A stretch of DNA of 5,327 nt from RGIG8700 sp964568815. Lineage in GTDB: Bacteria; Bacillota; Clostridia; RGIG6154. The notes under the pieces are model-generated. The model was given only the letters and a program-made list of their open reading frames with translations. It searched no databases and was not told where the DNA came from. Both the position numbers and the translations under genes were made by a program. Shown here one piece after another: positions 1 to 5,270 of the stretch (position 1 is the stretch's first letter; each line of letters begins with the position of its first letter). The DNA lies in assembly GCA_964568815.1 (NCBI GenBank), contig CAZMRY010000094.1, positions 1-5,327 on the forward strand, read 5' to 3'.

Positions 1-1
1 T

Positions 2-15
2 TGTGCATTGTGCAT
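2..15. repeat. Short tandem repeat, 2 x TGTGCAT, at the window edge
   Basis: Two back-to-back copies of the heptamer TGTGCAT lie just downstream of the fhs stop codon (seen from the minus strand, ATGCACAATGCACA). The array runs into the window edge, so the true copy number is unknown. Short tandem heptamers of this kind occur in intergenic regions of some Clostridia genomes (general recollection, not checked). No hairpin or U-run that would serve as the fhs terminator is visible in the 19 bases available. Confidence 0.5.
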
Positions 16-19
16 TGGC

Positions 20-1687
20 TTAGAATAAGCCTGTAATTGTTCCGTTTTCGTCAACATCAATTTTTTCTGCTGCGGGAACCTTTGGAAGACCGGGCATTGT
101 CATAATATCGCCTGTTAGCGCTACTATAAAGCCTGCACCTGCAGAAATCTTTATGTTTCTTACAGTAACTGTAAAGCCCTCAGGGGCACCGAGCTTTGTC
201 ATATCGTCTGAAAAGCTGTACTGTGTTTTTGCAACGCAGATAGGAAGCTTGTCATAGCCAAGGTTTGTGAGCTCTGCAATCTGTTTTTTAGCGTTAGGAG
301 TGAAGTTTACGCCGTCGCCGCCATATACTTTTTTAACAATGTCTTCAATTTTCTTTTCGATTGTATCGTTTGTGTCATAGCTGAATGTAAAGTCGTTTGG
401 CATTTCGCAAAGACGAACAACCTCTTTTGCAAGCTCAACTCCGCCTTCTCCGCCTTTTGCCCATACATCAGAAAGAACAACATTAATTCCCATACCTTTG
501 CATTTTTCAATGAGAAGTTCAACTTCTTTGTCTGTATCAGTAGGGAACTTATTAACTGCAACAACACAAGGAAGCTTGTAAACATTTGTGATGTTTGAAA
601 GGTGTCTTAAAAGGTTTGGAATACCTTTCTCTAGTGCCTCTAAGTTTTCGTTTCCGAGCTCTGTTTTAGGCATACCGCCGTGCATTTTAAGTGCTCTGAT
701 TGTAGCAACCATAACAACAGCAGATGGTGTAAGGCCTGCATATCTGCACTTGATGTCGAGGAACTTTTCAGCACCAAGGTCAGCACCAAAGCCTGCCTCC
801 GTAATTGCATAGTCACCAAGCTTTAATGCAAGCTTAGTTGCAAGAACGCTGTTACATCCGTGAGCAATATTTGCAAAAGGACCACCGTGAACAAGAGCAG
901 GTGTACCCTCTAGTGTCTGAACAAGGTTTGGCTTTAATGCGTCTTTTAAAAGTGCACACATAGCACCTGCGGCGTTTAAGTCGCCTGCAGTAACAGGCTT
1001 ATCATCATATGTGTAGCCTACAATAATCCTTGAAAGTCTTTCTTTTAAGTCAGAAATTGAATTTGAAAGACAGAAAATAGCCATAATTTCAGATGCAACA
1101 GTAATGTCATATCCGTCTTCTCTTGGAACACCGTGAGCCTTACCGCCAAGACCGTTGACAATGTTTCTTAATTGTCTGTCGTTCATATCAACGCATCTTT
1201 TCCAGATGATTTTTCTTGTATCTATGCCAAGCTTGTTGCCCTGATGGATGTGGTTGTCAAGCATAGCAGCTAAAAGGTTGTTTGCAGCACCGATTGCGTG
1301 GAAATCGCCTGTAAAGTGAAGATTGATATCTTCCATAGGAACAACCTGTGCGTAGCCGCCGCCGGCAGCTCCGCCCTTAACACCAAAAACAGGTCCAAGT
1401 GATGGCTCACGAAGAGCAACCATAACATTTTTACCGATTTTCTTCATACCGTCTGCAAGACCAATTGTGGTTGTTGTTTTACCTTCACCTGCAGGGGTAG
1501 GGGTTATAGCTGTAACAAGTATTAATTTACCATTTTCTTTTTTAGTATCGTTTAAGATTGAAAGGTCAATTTTAGCTTTGTAGTTTCCGTACTGCTCAAC
1601 ATATTTTAAGTCAATACCTGCTGTTTCTGCAATCTTAGTTATGTGGTTCATCTTAGCACTCTGTGCAATTTCGATATCTGTTTTCAT
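20..1687 (-). CDS. fhs: Formate-tetrahydrofolate ligase (10-formyl-THF synthetase)
   Basis: Cytosolic enzyme that joins formate to tetrahydrofolate using ATP, giving 10-formyl-THF for purine synthesis, for formyl-Met-tRNA and, in acetogens, for the methyl branch of the Wood-Ljungdahl pathway. The 555-residue length is normal for bacterial Fhs. Visible motifs are the P-loop TPTPAGEGKTTT (residues 62-73), EPSLGPVFG (94-102) followed by the Gly-rich KGGAAGGGYAQVVPMEDIN, FTGDFHAIGAANN (125-137), VATIRALKMHGG (327-338) and VAVNKFPTDTD (376-386). The protein ends intact with a TAA stop. The ATG start is supported by AGAAAGGA (1696-1703) eight bases upstream and by the typical N-terminus MKTDIEIAQ. 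It is the last visible gene of the purO-purH-fhs unit, 19 bp after purH and under the upstream ZTP riboswitch. Its role here is most simply to supply the formyl donor used by PurH. No frameshift or missing key motif was seen. Confidence 0.98.
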   Translation of the reverse strand: MKTDIEIAQSAKMNHITKIAETAGIDLKYVEQYGNYKAKIDLSILNDTKKENGKLILVTAITPTPAGEGKTTTTIGLADGMKKIGKNVMVALREPSLGPVFGVKGGAAGGGYAQVVPMEDINLHFTGDFHAIGAANNLLAAMLDNHIHQGNKLGIDTRKIIWKRCVDMNDRQLRNIVNGLGGKAHGVPREDGYDITVASEIMAIFCLSNSISDLKERLSRIIVGYTYDDKPVTAGDLNAAGAMCALLKDALKPNLVQTLEGTPALVHGGPFANIAHGCNSVLATKLALKLGDYAITEAGFGADLGAEKFLDIKCRYAGLTPSAVVMVATIRALKMHGGMPKTELGNENLEALEKGIPNLLRHLSNITNVYKLPCVVAVNKFPTDTDKEVELLIEKCKGMGINVVLSDVWAKGGEGGVELAKEVVRLCEMPNDFTFSYDTNDTIEKKIEDIVKKVYGGDGVNFTPNAKKQIAELTNLGYDKLPICVAKTQYSFSDDMTKLGAPEGFTVTVRNIKISAGAGFIVALTGDIMTMPGLPKVPAAEKIDVDENGTITGLF

Positions 1688-1706
1688 AACAATAATCCTT
1701 TCTGAA

Positions 1707-2891
1707 TTAGTGGTGGAATAATCTCATTCCTGTGAACGCCATTGTAATTCCGTATTCATTACATGCATCAATTACAAGGTCGTCTCTGATAGAACCGCCG
1801 GGCTGTGCAATGTATGATACACCGCTCTTTTTAGCTCTTTCAATATTGTCGCTGAACGGGAAGAAAGCATCTGATGCGACAGAAACACCTGTAAGAGCTG
1901 CAAGATATTCTCTCTGCTCGCTTCTTGGGAATGCTTCAGGCTTCTTTGAGAAAAGTGCCTGCCACTTGCCATCAGCTAAAACATCTTCTGCATCTTCTGA
2001 AAGGTAAACATCAATAGCATTATCTCTGTCAGGTCTCTTGACAGTGTCGAGGAAAGGAAGGTTTAATACCTTTTCGTGCTGTCTTAAGTGCCAGAGGTCT
2101 GCTTTGTTACCTGCAAGTCTTGTGCAGTGAATTCTTGACTGCTGACCTGCACCAACACCGATAGCCTGACCATCTACAGCATAGCAAACTGAGTTAGACT
2201 GTGTGTACTTAAGTGTAATAAGAGCAATAATTAAATCTCTCTTTGCATCTTCTGTTAATTCTTTTTTATCTGTTACAATATTTTGGAGTAATTCTTCATC
2301 AATTTTGAAGTTGTTTCTGCCCTGTTCAAAGGTAATACCGAACACCTGCTTTGTTTCCTGTTCCATCGGAATATATGACGGATTTATTTTAACAATGTTG
2401 TATGTGCCTTTTCTTTTGCCCTTTAATATTTCAAGAGCCTCATCATCATAATCAGGAGCAATAACACCATCGGAAACTTCTCTTGCAATAAGCTTTGCAG
2501 TTGTAACATCACATTTGTCTGAAAGTGCAATCCAGTCACCAAATGAGCTCATTCTGTCTGTACCTCTTGCTCTTGCATATGCTGTAGCAAGCGGTGATTC
2601 ATCAAGTCCATCAATGTCGTCAACAAAGCAAGCCTTTTTAAGCTCATCGCTCATTTTGAGACCAACTGCAGCAGAGGTTGGGCTAACATGTTTAAAGCTT
2701 GTAGCACAAGGCATATTTAAAGCCTTTTTGATTTCAGCAACAAGCTGCCAGCTGTTGAATGCATCTAAAAAGTTAATAAAGCCAGGTCTGCCGTTTAAAA
2801 TCTCAATAGGAAGTTCACTGCCGTCTGCCATATATATTTTTGATGGCTTCTGATTAGGATTACAACCGTATTTAAGTTCAAATTCTTTCAT
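1707..2891 (-). CDS. purH: AICAR transformylase, stand-alone (no IMP cyclohydrolase domain)
   Basis: Transfers the formyl group of 10-formyl-THF to AICAR ribotide (ZMP) to give FAICAR, the ninth step of purine synthesis. At 394 residues it matches only the C-terminal transformylase half of classic bifunctional PurH (about 510-590 residues). The N-terminal MGS-like IMP cyclohydrolase domain is absent, and the ORF starts directly with the transformylase opening KYGCNPNQKP (7-16). The catalytic Lys-His pair is in SFKHVSPTSAAVG (K67, H68). Further family motifs are YTQSNSVCYAVDGQ (229-242), IGVGAGQQSR (244-253), DAFFPFSDNIERA (341-353), IAQPGGSIRDD (361-371) and a C-terminal FTGMRLFHH. The start is supported by AAGGAG seven bases before the ATG. 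The missing cyclization step is supplied by the gene immediately upstream (purO), so this is a genuine stand-alone form, not a truncation. It lies in the ZTP-riboswitch operon. The symbol follows function; RefSeq-type names for this form vary. Confidence 0.95.
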   Translation of the reverse strand: MKEFELKYGCNPNQKPSKIYMADGSELPIEILNGRPGFINFLDAFNSWQLVAEIKKALNMPCATSFKHVSPTSAAVGLKMSDELKKACFVDDIDGLDESPLATAYARARGTDRMSSFGDWIALSDKCDVTTAKLIAREVSDGVIAPDYDDEALEILKGKRKGTYNIVKINPSYIPMEQETKQVFGITFEQGRNNFKIDEELLQNIVTDKKELTEDAKRDLIIALITLKYTQSNSVCYAVDGQAIGVGAGQQSRIHCTRLAGNKADLWHLRQHEKVLNLPFLDTVKRPDRDNAIDVYLSEDAEDVLADGKWQALFSKKPEAFPRSEQREYLAALTGVSVASDAFFPFSDNIERAKKSGVSYIAQPGGSIRDDLVIDACNEYGITMAFTGMRLFHH

Positions 2892-2898
2892 TTTATTT

Positions 2899-2904
2899 CT
2901 CCTT
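2899..2904 (-). promoter_or_regulatory. purH ribosome binding site overlapping the purO stop codon
   Basis: Read on the minus strand, AAGGAG sits seven bases before the purH ATG, and its first A is the last base of the purO TGA stop. Ribosomes finishing purO therefore terminate directly on the purH Shine-Dalgarno sequence, an arrangement that suggests coupled translation of the two enzymes acting in sequence. Confidence 0.85.
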
Positions 2905-3623
2905 CAGCAATATTTATTAATAAGAATATTCTTTGTTTCGCCAGATTTAAGATTTACATAACGAACATAAAGTGAAATCTTATTGTTTTCGTCAAGGTTG
3001 TTCCAGATTTCATCAGCAAAAGCTTTGATATCGTTTGGGATAACAACTCTTTCAGGTTCACCTGTAAATGTAGGAATTGGGTTGCCGTCGTGGTTGTATG
3101 TGTGAATAAAATGACCAAGACCTGCCTTTGACGGATATGAGAAAGTGTGTCTTGCACAAGCTGAACCATCTTCGTCAATACTCTTTAAGATACTCATTTT
3201 GTAAGTGAAATCACCATCAGCAAATGTAATCATACCGCTGATCCTTGGTGTGAAGTTAGGAGCATCAGGCTCAAACTCTCTTGTATCTAAAGCAGCTTCA
3301 AAGGACTTTCCGTCTTTAACAAAATCATAAACTGTGTCTGTCTGGTCACCGTTTGTTACGATTAAGTTATTGTCAATTACTCTGATAGGAGAGTAAATGA
3401 TAAGAGAAGGGTCTTCAACCTTACTTGCATCGTAAGGATAGATTGTAACAGCCTCACCTTCTTCTTTGAAGATTCTGTTTCTGCTGTTTTCAGATCTGCC
3501 CATAATGAAATAAGCAGAAACTGCGTTTTCACCGTCTTCACTTTTGCCGAGGATAATACCTCTGCCAACATATGTGTTACCGAAAACGGCTTCTTTAACT
3601 GTTTTTTTTGCGTAAATACTCAT
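2904..3623 (-). CDS. purO: IMP cyclohydrolase, PurO type
   Basis: Closes the ring of FAICAR to form IMP, the last step of de novo purine synthesis. The 239-residue protein resembles the archaeal PurO/IMP_cyclohyd family, not the MGS-like domain found in bifunctional PurH. Recognisable family features are GNTYVGRGIILG (15-26), YFIMGRSENSRNRIF (38-52), NFTPRISGMI (123-132), GLGHFIHTYNHDGNPIPTF (168-186) and GEPERVVIP (188-196). The start chosen is the ATG at 3623-3621 (MSIYAKK): AGAAAGGA ends nine bases before it, whereas the in-frame TTG at 3632 abuts the ribosome binding site and would add only MLF. It is the first gene of the operon, about 148 nt after the predicted transcription start, with the ZTP riboswitch and terminator in between. 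The gene ends TGC TGA, and the next 12 bases lead in frame to the purH ATG. The symbol is by family analogy; other symbols are also used for bacterial members. Confidence 0.92.
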   Translation of the reverse strand: MSIYAKKTVKEAVFGNTYVGRGIILGKSEDGENAVSAYFIMGRSENSRNRIFKEEGEAVTIYPYDASKVEDPSLIIYSPIRVIDNNLIVTNGDQTDTVYDFVKDGKSFEAALDTREFEPDAPNFTPRISGMITFADGDFTYKMSILKSIDEDGSACARHTFSYPSKAGLGHFIHTYNHDGNPIPTFTGEPERVVIPNDIKAFADEIWNNLDENNKISLYVRYVNLKSGETKNILINKYC

Positions 3624-3632
3624 AAACAACAA

Positions 3633-3640
3633 TCCTTTCT
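3633..3640 (-). promoter_or_regulatory. purO ribosome binding site (decides the start codon)
   Basis: AGAAAGGA on the minus strand lies nine bases upstream of the ATG at 3623-3621 and directly abuts the alternative TTG at 3632. This selects the ATG. A second purine-rich run, GGAGGGG, at 3654-3648 is too far from the ATG (24 bases) to serve it. Confidence 0.8.
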
Positions 3641-3660
3641 TGATACGCCCCTCCGTTAAT

Positions 3661-3693
3661 ATAAAAGGGCATATCAGCTATACTGATATGCCC
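3661..3693 (-). terminator. Intrinsic terminator: expression platform of the ZTP riboswitch
   Basis: On the minus strand GGGCATATCAG (3693-3683) pairs perfectly with CTGATATGCCC (3677-3667) around a TATAG loop, giving an 11-bp stem followed by TTTTAT. It lies between the aptamer and purO, so it would stop transcription before the operon. The first bases of its 5' arm are also the conserved end of the aptamer (CTGGGCA; P3 side GGC at 3692-3690). Ligand-stabilised P3 and the full terminator stem therefore cannot coexist, which predicts ZTP turns the operon on. The U-run is short (four Ts, then ATATT). Confidence 0.9.
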
Positions 3694-3760
3694 AGACGGT
3701 CGGCTTAATATACTTTTTGCTCCCTTGCGGTACTCCGCAAATCCGTCAGTTACAAAAAGC
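3689..3760 (-). promoter_or_regulatory. ZTP riboswitch (pfl motif) aptamer
   Basis: The minus-strand leader carries the hallmarks of the ZTP/pfl aptamer. P1 is CTTTTTG (3759-3753) with CAAAAAG (3719-3713). The conserved TAACTGACGGA follows (3752-3742). P2 is TTGCGG (3740-3735) with CCGCAA (3730-3725) around AGTA, followed by the conserved GGGAGC (3724-3719). The 3' domain GCCGACCGTCTGGGCA spans 3704-3689. In it GCC (3704-3702) and GGC (3692-3690) form the short P3 hairpin, and its loop CCGTC (3699-3695) can form the pseudoknot with GACGG (3747-3743). The class senses ZTP/ZMP and is known to sit upstream of purH, fhs, folD and glyA-type genes, exactly the context here. The pairings were read by eye; no covariance-model score was computed. 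Confidence 0.93.
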
Positions 3761-3777
3761 ATTCATTAACTAGGTTG

Positions 3778-3806
3778 AGTATATCAAATTTTATAAAAAT
3801 TGTCAA
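3778..3806 (-). promoter_or_regulatory. Sigma-A promoter of the purO-purH-fhs operon
   Basis: Minus strand: -35 TTGACA (3806-3801), a 17-bp AT-rich spacer and -10 TATACT (3783-3778). Transcription is predicted to start near 3771, about 11 bases before the riboswitch P1 helix. The near-consensus elements suggest strong constitutive initiation, with control left to the riboswitch. Confidence 0.88.
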
Positions 3807-3817
3807 GTCGAAATTTG

Positions 3818-3846
3818 TTGACTGTTTAAGAAAAATCTGTTAATAT
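3818..3846 (+). promoter_or_regulatory. Sigma-A promoter of the lipid kinase gene
   Basis: TTGACT (3818-3823), a 17-bp spacer and TAATAT (3841-3846) form a good sigma-A promoter pointing at the lipid kinase ATG at 3862. The predicted start is around 3852-3854, essentially at the ribosome binding site, so the mRNA leader would be only about 8-10 nt. Its -35 is 11 bp from the -35 of the divergent purine operon promoter. Confidence 0.75.
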
Positions 3847-3851
3847 GGAAC

Positions 3852-3857
3852 AGGTGG
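3852..3857 (+). promoter_or_regulatory. Lipid kinase ribosome binding site at the mRNA 5' end
   Basis: AGGTGG lies four bases before the ATG, with AGG seven bases before it. It is a fair Shine-Dalgarno match and supports the ATG at 3862. It is unusual because the predicted transcription start falls within or just before it. Confidence 0.65.
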
Positions 3858-3861
3858 TTGT

Positions 3862-4713
3862 ATGAAGAAAATACATATATTTAATCCTGCGGCAGGCAAG
3901 AAAAAGAAGTTCCCACAGGGTGTTGAAGAAGAAATTTACATAACAAAATCTGTAGGCGATGCAGAAAACTTTGCAAAAGAAATGTCAGTTAATCAGGATG
4001 TTCATTTTATAGTTCATGGCGGCGACGGTACTATAAACGAAGTCGTAAACGGTATAATCAAAGCAGGGGCAGGGGATAGATGTGTTTTATCTGTAGTTCC
4101 AAAGGGCACAGGTAACGATTTTGTCCGCTCTGCCAGAGGCGTGCATAATGTAGATGTAATTAAATTCAATGACAGCTACTGTATAAATTCATTAAATACA
4201 GGTCTTGACTTAAGAGTTGTTGAAGAAAGCAACAAATACAAGAAAATACCGTTTGTATCAGGTTCGCTTGCATATCTTTTAGGTGTTATTAATACCCTTT
4301 TTAAGGGTATAGGGGAGAAATGGAAACTTGAAATCACAGACCAAAACGGAAATACAGAGGATTTCAGCCACGAAGAGTTTTCTTTAGCACTTTTTGCAAA
4401 CGGATGCTTTTACGGAGGCGGTTTTTATGCCGCACCCCTTGCAAGTATTACAGACGGACTTATAGATGTGATATTAATCAAGAAGGTTTCAAAACTTACT
4501 CTTTTAAAGCTTATTCTTGCGTACAGAGCAGGAAAACACTTTGCAGGCGGAGAAATAGCAGACAGCTTTAAAAAGTATCTTATATACAGAAAATGCACTA
4601 AAGCAAAAATCGAGAACATAAAAAATATCTGTTCAGACGGAGAAATCATAAAAGCAACCTCTGCGGATATCTCAATAATTGAAAAAGCACTATGTTATAA
4701 ACAAACACTCTGA
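3862..4713 (+). CDS. Diacylglycerol kinase family lipid kinase (DgkB/YegS type)
   Basis: Soluble or membrane-associated kinase of the DAGK catalytic family, which phosphorylates lipid alcohols such as diacylglycerol with ATP; in Firmicutes DgkB recycles diacylglycerol released during lipoteichoic acid synthesis. The exact substrate cannot be told from sequence. The 283 residues contain the N-terminal NPAAGK (8-13), the nucleotide-binding GGDGTINEVVNG (53-64), VPKGTGNDFVRS (79-90), GGGFYAAPLASITDGLIDV (185-203) and a C-terminal SDGEIIKA (258-265) that corresponds to the conserved DGE. There is no signal peptide; a hydrophobic stretch at 134-148 is probably core. The segment between NPAAGK and the downstream YITKS is short, about 14 residues, so the first alpha/beta unit looks reduced. 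The gene has its own promoter, diverges from the purine operon and converges on greA. Its TGA stop lies inside the terminator stem. No metabolic link to the neighbours is evident. Confidence 0.92.
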   Translation: MKKIHIFNPAAGKKKKFPQGVEEEIYITKSVGDAENFAKEMSVNQDVHFIVHGGDGTINEVVNGIIKAGAGDRCVLSVVPKGTGNDFVRSARGVHNVDVIKFNDSYCINSLNTGLDLRVVEESNKYKKIPFVSGSLAYLLGVINTLFKGIGEKWKLEITDQNGNTEDFSHEEFSLALFANGCFYGGGFYAAPLASITDGLIDVILIKKVSKLTLLKLILAYRAGKHFAGGEIADSFKKYLIYRKCTKAKIENIKNICSDGEIIKATSADISIIEKALCYKQTL

Positions 4714-4752
4714 CAAAGTGTCCTTTAGGACACTTTGTCAGAGTGTTTGTTT
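4699..4752. terminator. Shared terminator of the lipid kinase gene and greA, perfect 25-bp stem
   Basis: The arms 4699-4723 and 4728-4752 are perfectly complementary around the four-base loop TTTA. On the plus strand the stem runs into a T-rich tail (TTTATTATTTTATTT), and on the minus strand into TTATAAC, with TTTGTTTA across the stem base. It sits exactly between convergent genes, two bases from the greA stop codon, and includes the lipid kinase stop codon (4711-4713), so it should stop transcription from both sides. The plus-strand U-tract is the better one. Confidence 0.9.
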
Positions 4753-4754
4753 TA

Positions 4755-5228
4755 TTATTTTATTTCTAAAACTTCGTATTCAATAACATCGCCTGTTTCG
4801 GTTTTAACTTCAACAATGTCGCCAACTTTTTTGCCAATCATTGCTTTACCAACAGGAGCTTCGCTTGAAATTTTGAAATTCCTTGGGTCAACTTCTTTAG
4901 GACCAACAATCTTATACTCAAGCTCTTCTTCAAATTCCCTGTCATAAACTTTTACTGTCGAACCGAATCTTACTTCTGAATTATCTTGGTTTGATGTATC
5001 TATAATAACTGCATTTTTGATAGCGTTTTCAAGTTCTGCTATTTTAGACTCAATTCTTGCCTGGTAGTCTTTAGCTTCGTCGTATTCGGAATTTTCTGAG
5101 AGGTCACCGTATGATCTTGCAAGCTTAAGCTTTTCTGAAACTTCTTTTCTTACAACTGTCTTGTAATGTTCCAGGTCAGCCACAAGCTTATCATAGCCCT
5201 CTTTGGTTAATTCTACCTGCTTAGCCAT
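4755..5228 (-). CDS. greA: Transcription elongation factor GreA
   Basis: GreA enters the RNA polymerase secondary channel and stimulates cleavage of the 3' end of backtracked RNA, rescuing stalled complexes. The 157-residue length is typical. Residues 1-75 form the antiparallel coiled coil, with the tip motif GDLSENSEYDEAKD (41-54); D42 and E45 match the catalytic acidic pair that coordinates the active-site magnesium. Residues 80-157 form the FKBP-like domain, including FGSTVKVYD (88-96) and the signature SSEAPVGKAMIGKKVGDIVEV (121-141). The start MAKQVELTKEGYDKL is typical, with no in-frame start upstream. It has its own consensus promoter and is closed off by a terminator two bases after the TAA stop, so it is a single-gene unit here, unlike the greA-lysS pairing seen in some Firmicutes. 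Confidence 0.97.
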   Translation of the reverse strand: MAKQVELTKEGYDKLVADLEHYKTVVRKEVSEKLKLARSYGDLSENSEYDEAKDYQARIESKIAELENAIKNAVIIDTSNQDNSEVRFGSTVKVYDREFEEELEYKIVGPKEVDPRNFKISSEAPVGKAMIGKKVGDIVEVKTETGDVIEYEVLEIK

Positions 5229-5242
5229 ATTCTTTTATTTAT

Positions 5243-5250
5243 CTCCTTTT
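5243..5250 (-). promoter_or_regulatory. greA ribosome binding site with long spacing
   Basis: AAAAGGAG on the minus strand is a strong Shine-Dalgarno sequence, but 14 bases separate it from the ATG, more than the usual 5-10. The spacer is pure A/T apart from one G and contains no alternative in-frame start codon, so the ATG at 5228 stands. Confidence 0.7.
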
Positions 5251-5270
5251 TCTTTTTTATAACTTTATAT

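Noticed and set aside
307..812. ORFs of 74-92 codons inside fhs in other frames
   Set aside because: They lie wholly within fhs, lack supported ribosome binding sites and encode no recognisable domain.
1732..2853. Several 66-112-codon ORFs overlapping purH, mostly on the plus strand
   Set aside because: Shadows of purH: Ser/Leu-rich translations typical of antisense reading, no family motif and no promoter.
1707..2891. purH as a truncated pseudogene
   Set aside because: Catalytic Lys-His and C-terminal motifs are intact, it has a good ribosome binding site, and the missing activity is supplied by purO next door.
2904..2909. Selenocysteine at the purO TGC TGA end
   Set aside because: The family ends here, the TGA overlaps the purH ribosome binding site and no SECIS-like hairpin is seen within the start of purH.
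2954..3571. Minus-strand ORFs of 64 and 74 codons within purO in another frame
   Set aside because: Fully contained in purO, low-complexity translations and no start signals.
3621..3632. TTG start for purO adding MLF at the N-terminus
   Set aside because: The TTG abuts the ribosome binding site with no spacer; the ATG nine bases away is far better placed.
3633..3654. Leader peptide using GGAGGGG (3654-3648)
   Set aside because: No ATG or GTG follows at a suitable distance before the purO ribosome binding site, and the stretch fits better as part of the alternative hairpin.
3661..3780. Purine (guanine/adenine), PRPP or T-box type leader for the purine operon
   Set aside because: The conserved elements of those classes are absent, while the ZTP/pfl core (ACTGACGG, GGGAGC, GCCG, CTGGGCA) is present in order.
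4425..4947. Two ORFs antisense to the lipid kinase and greA
   Set aside because: Antisense shadows of well-supported genes; one also starts within the terminator stem region.
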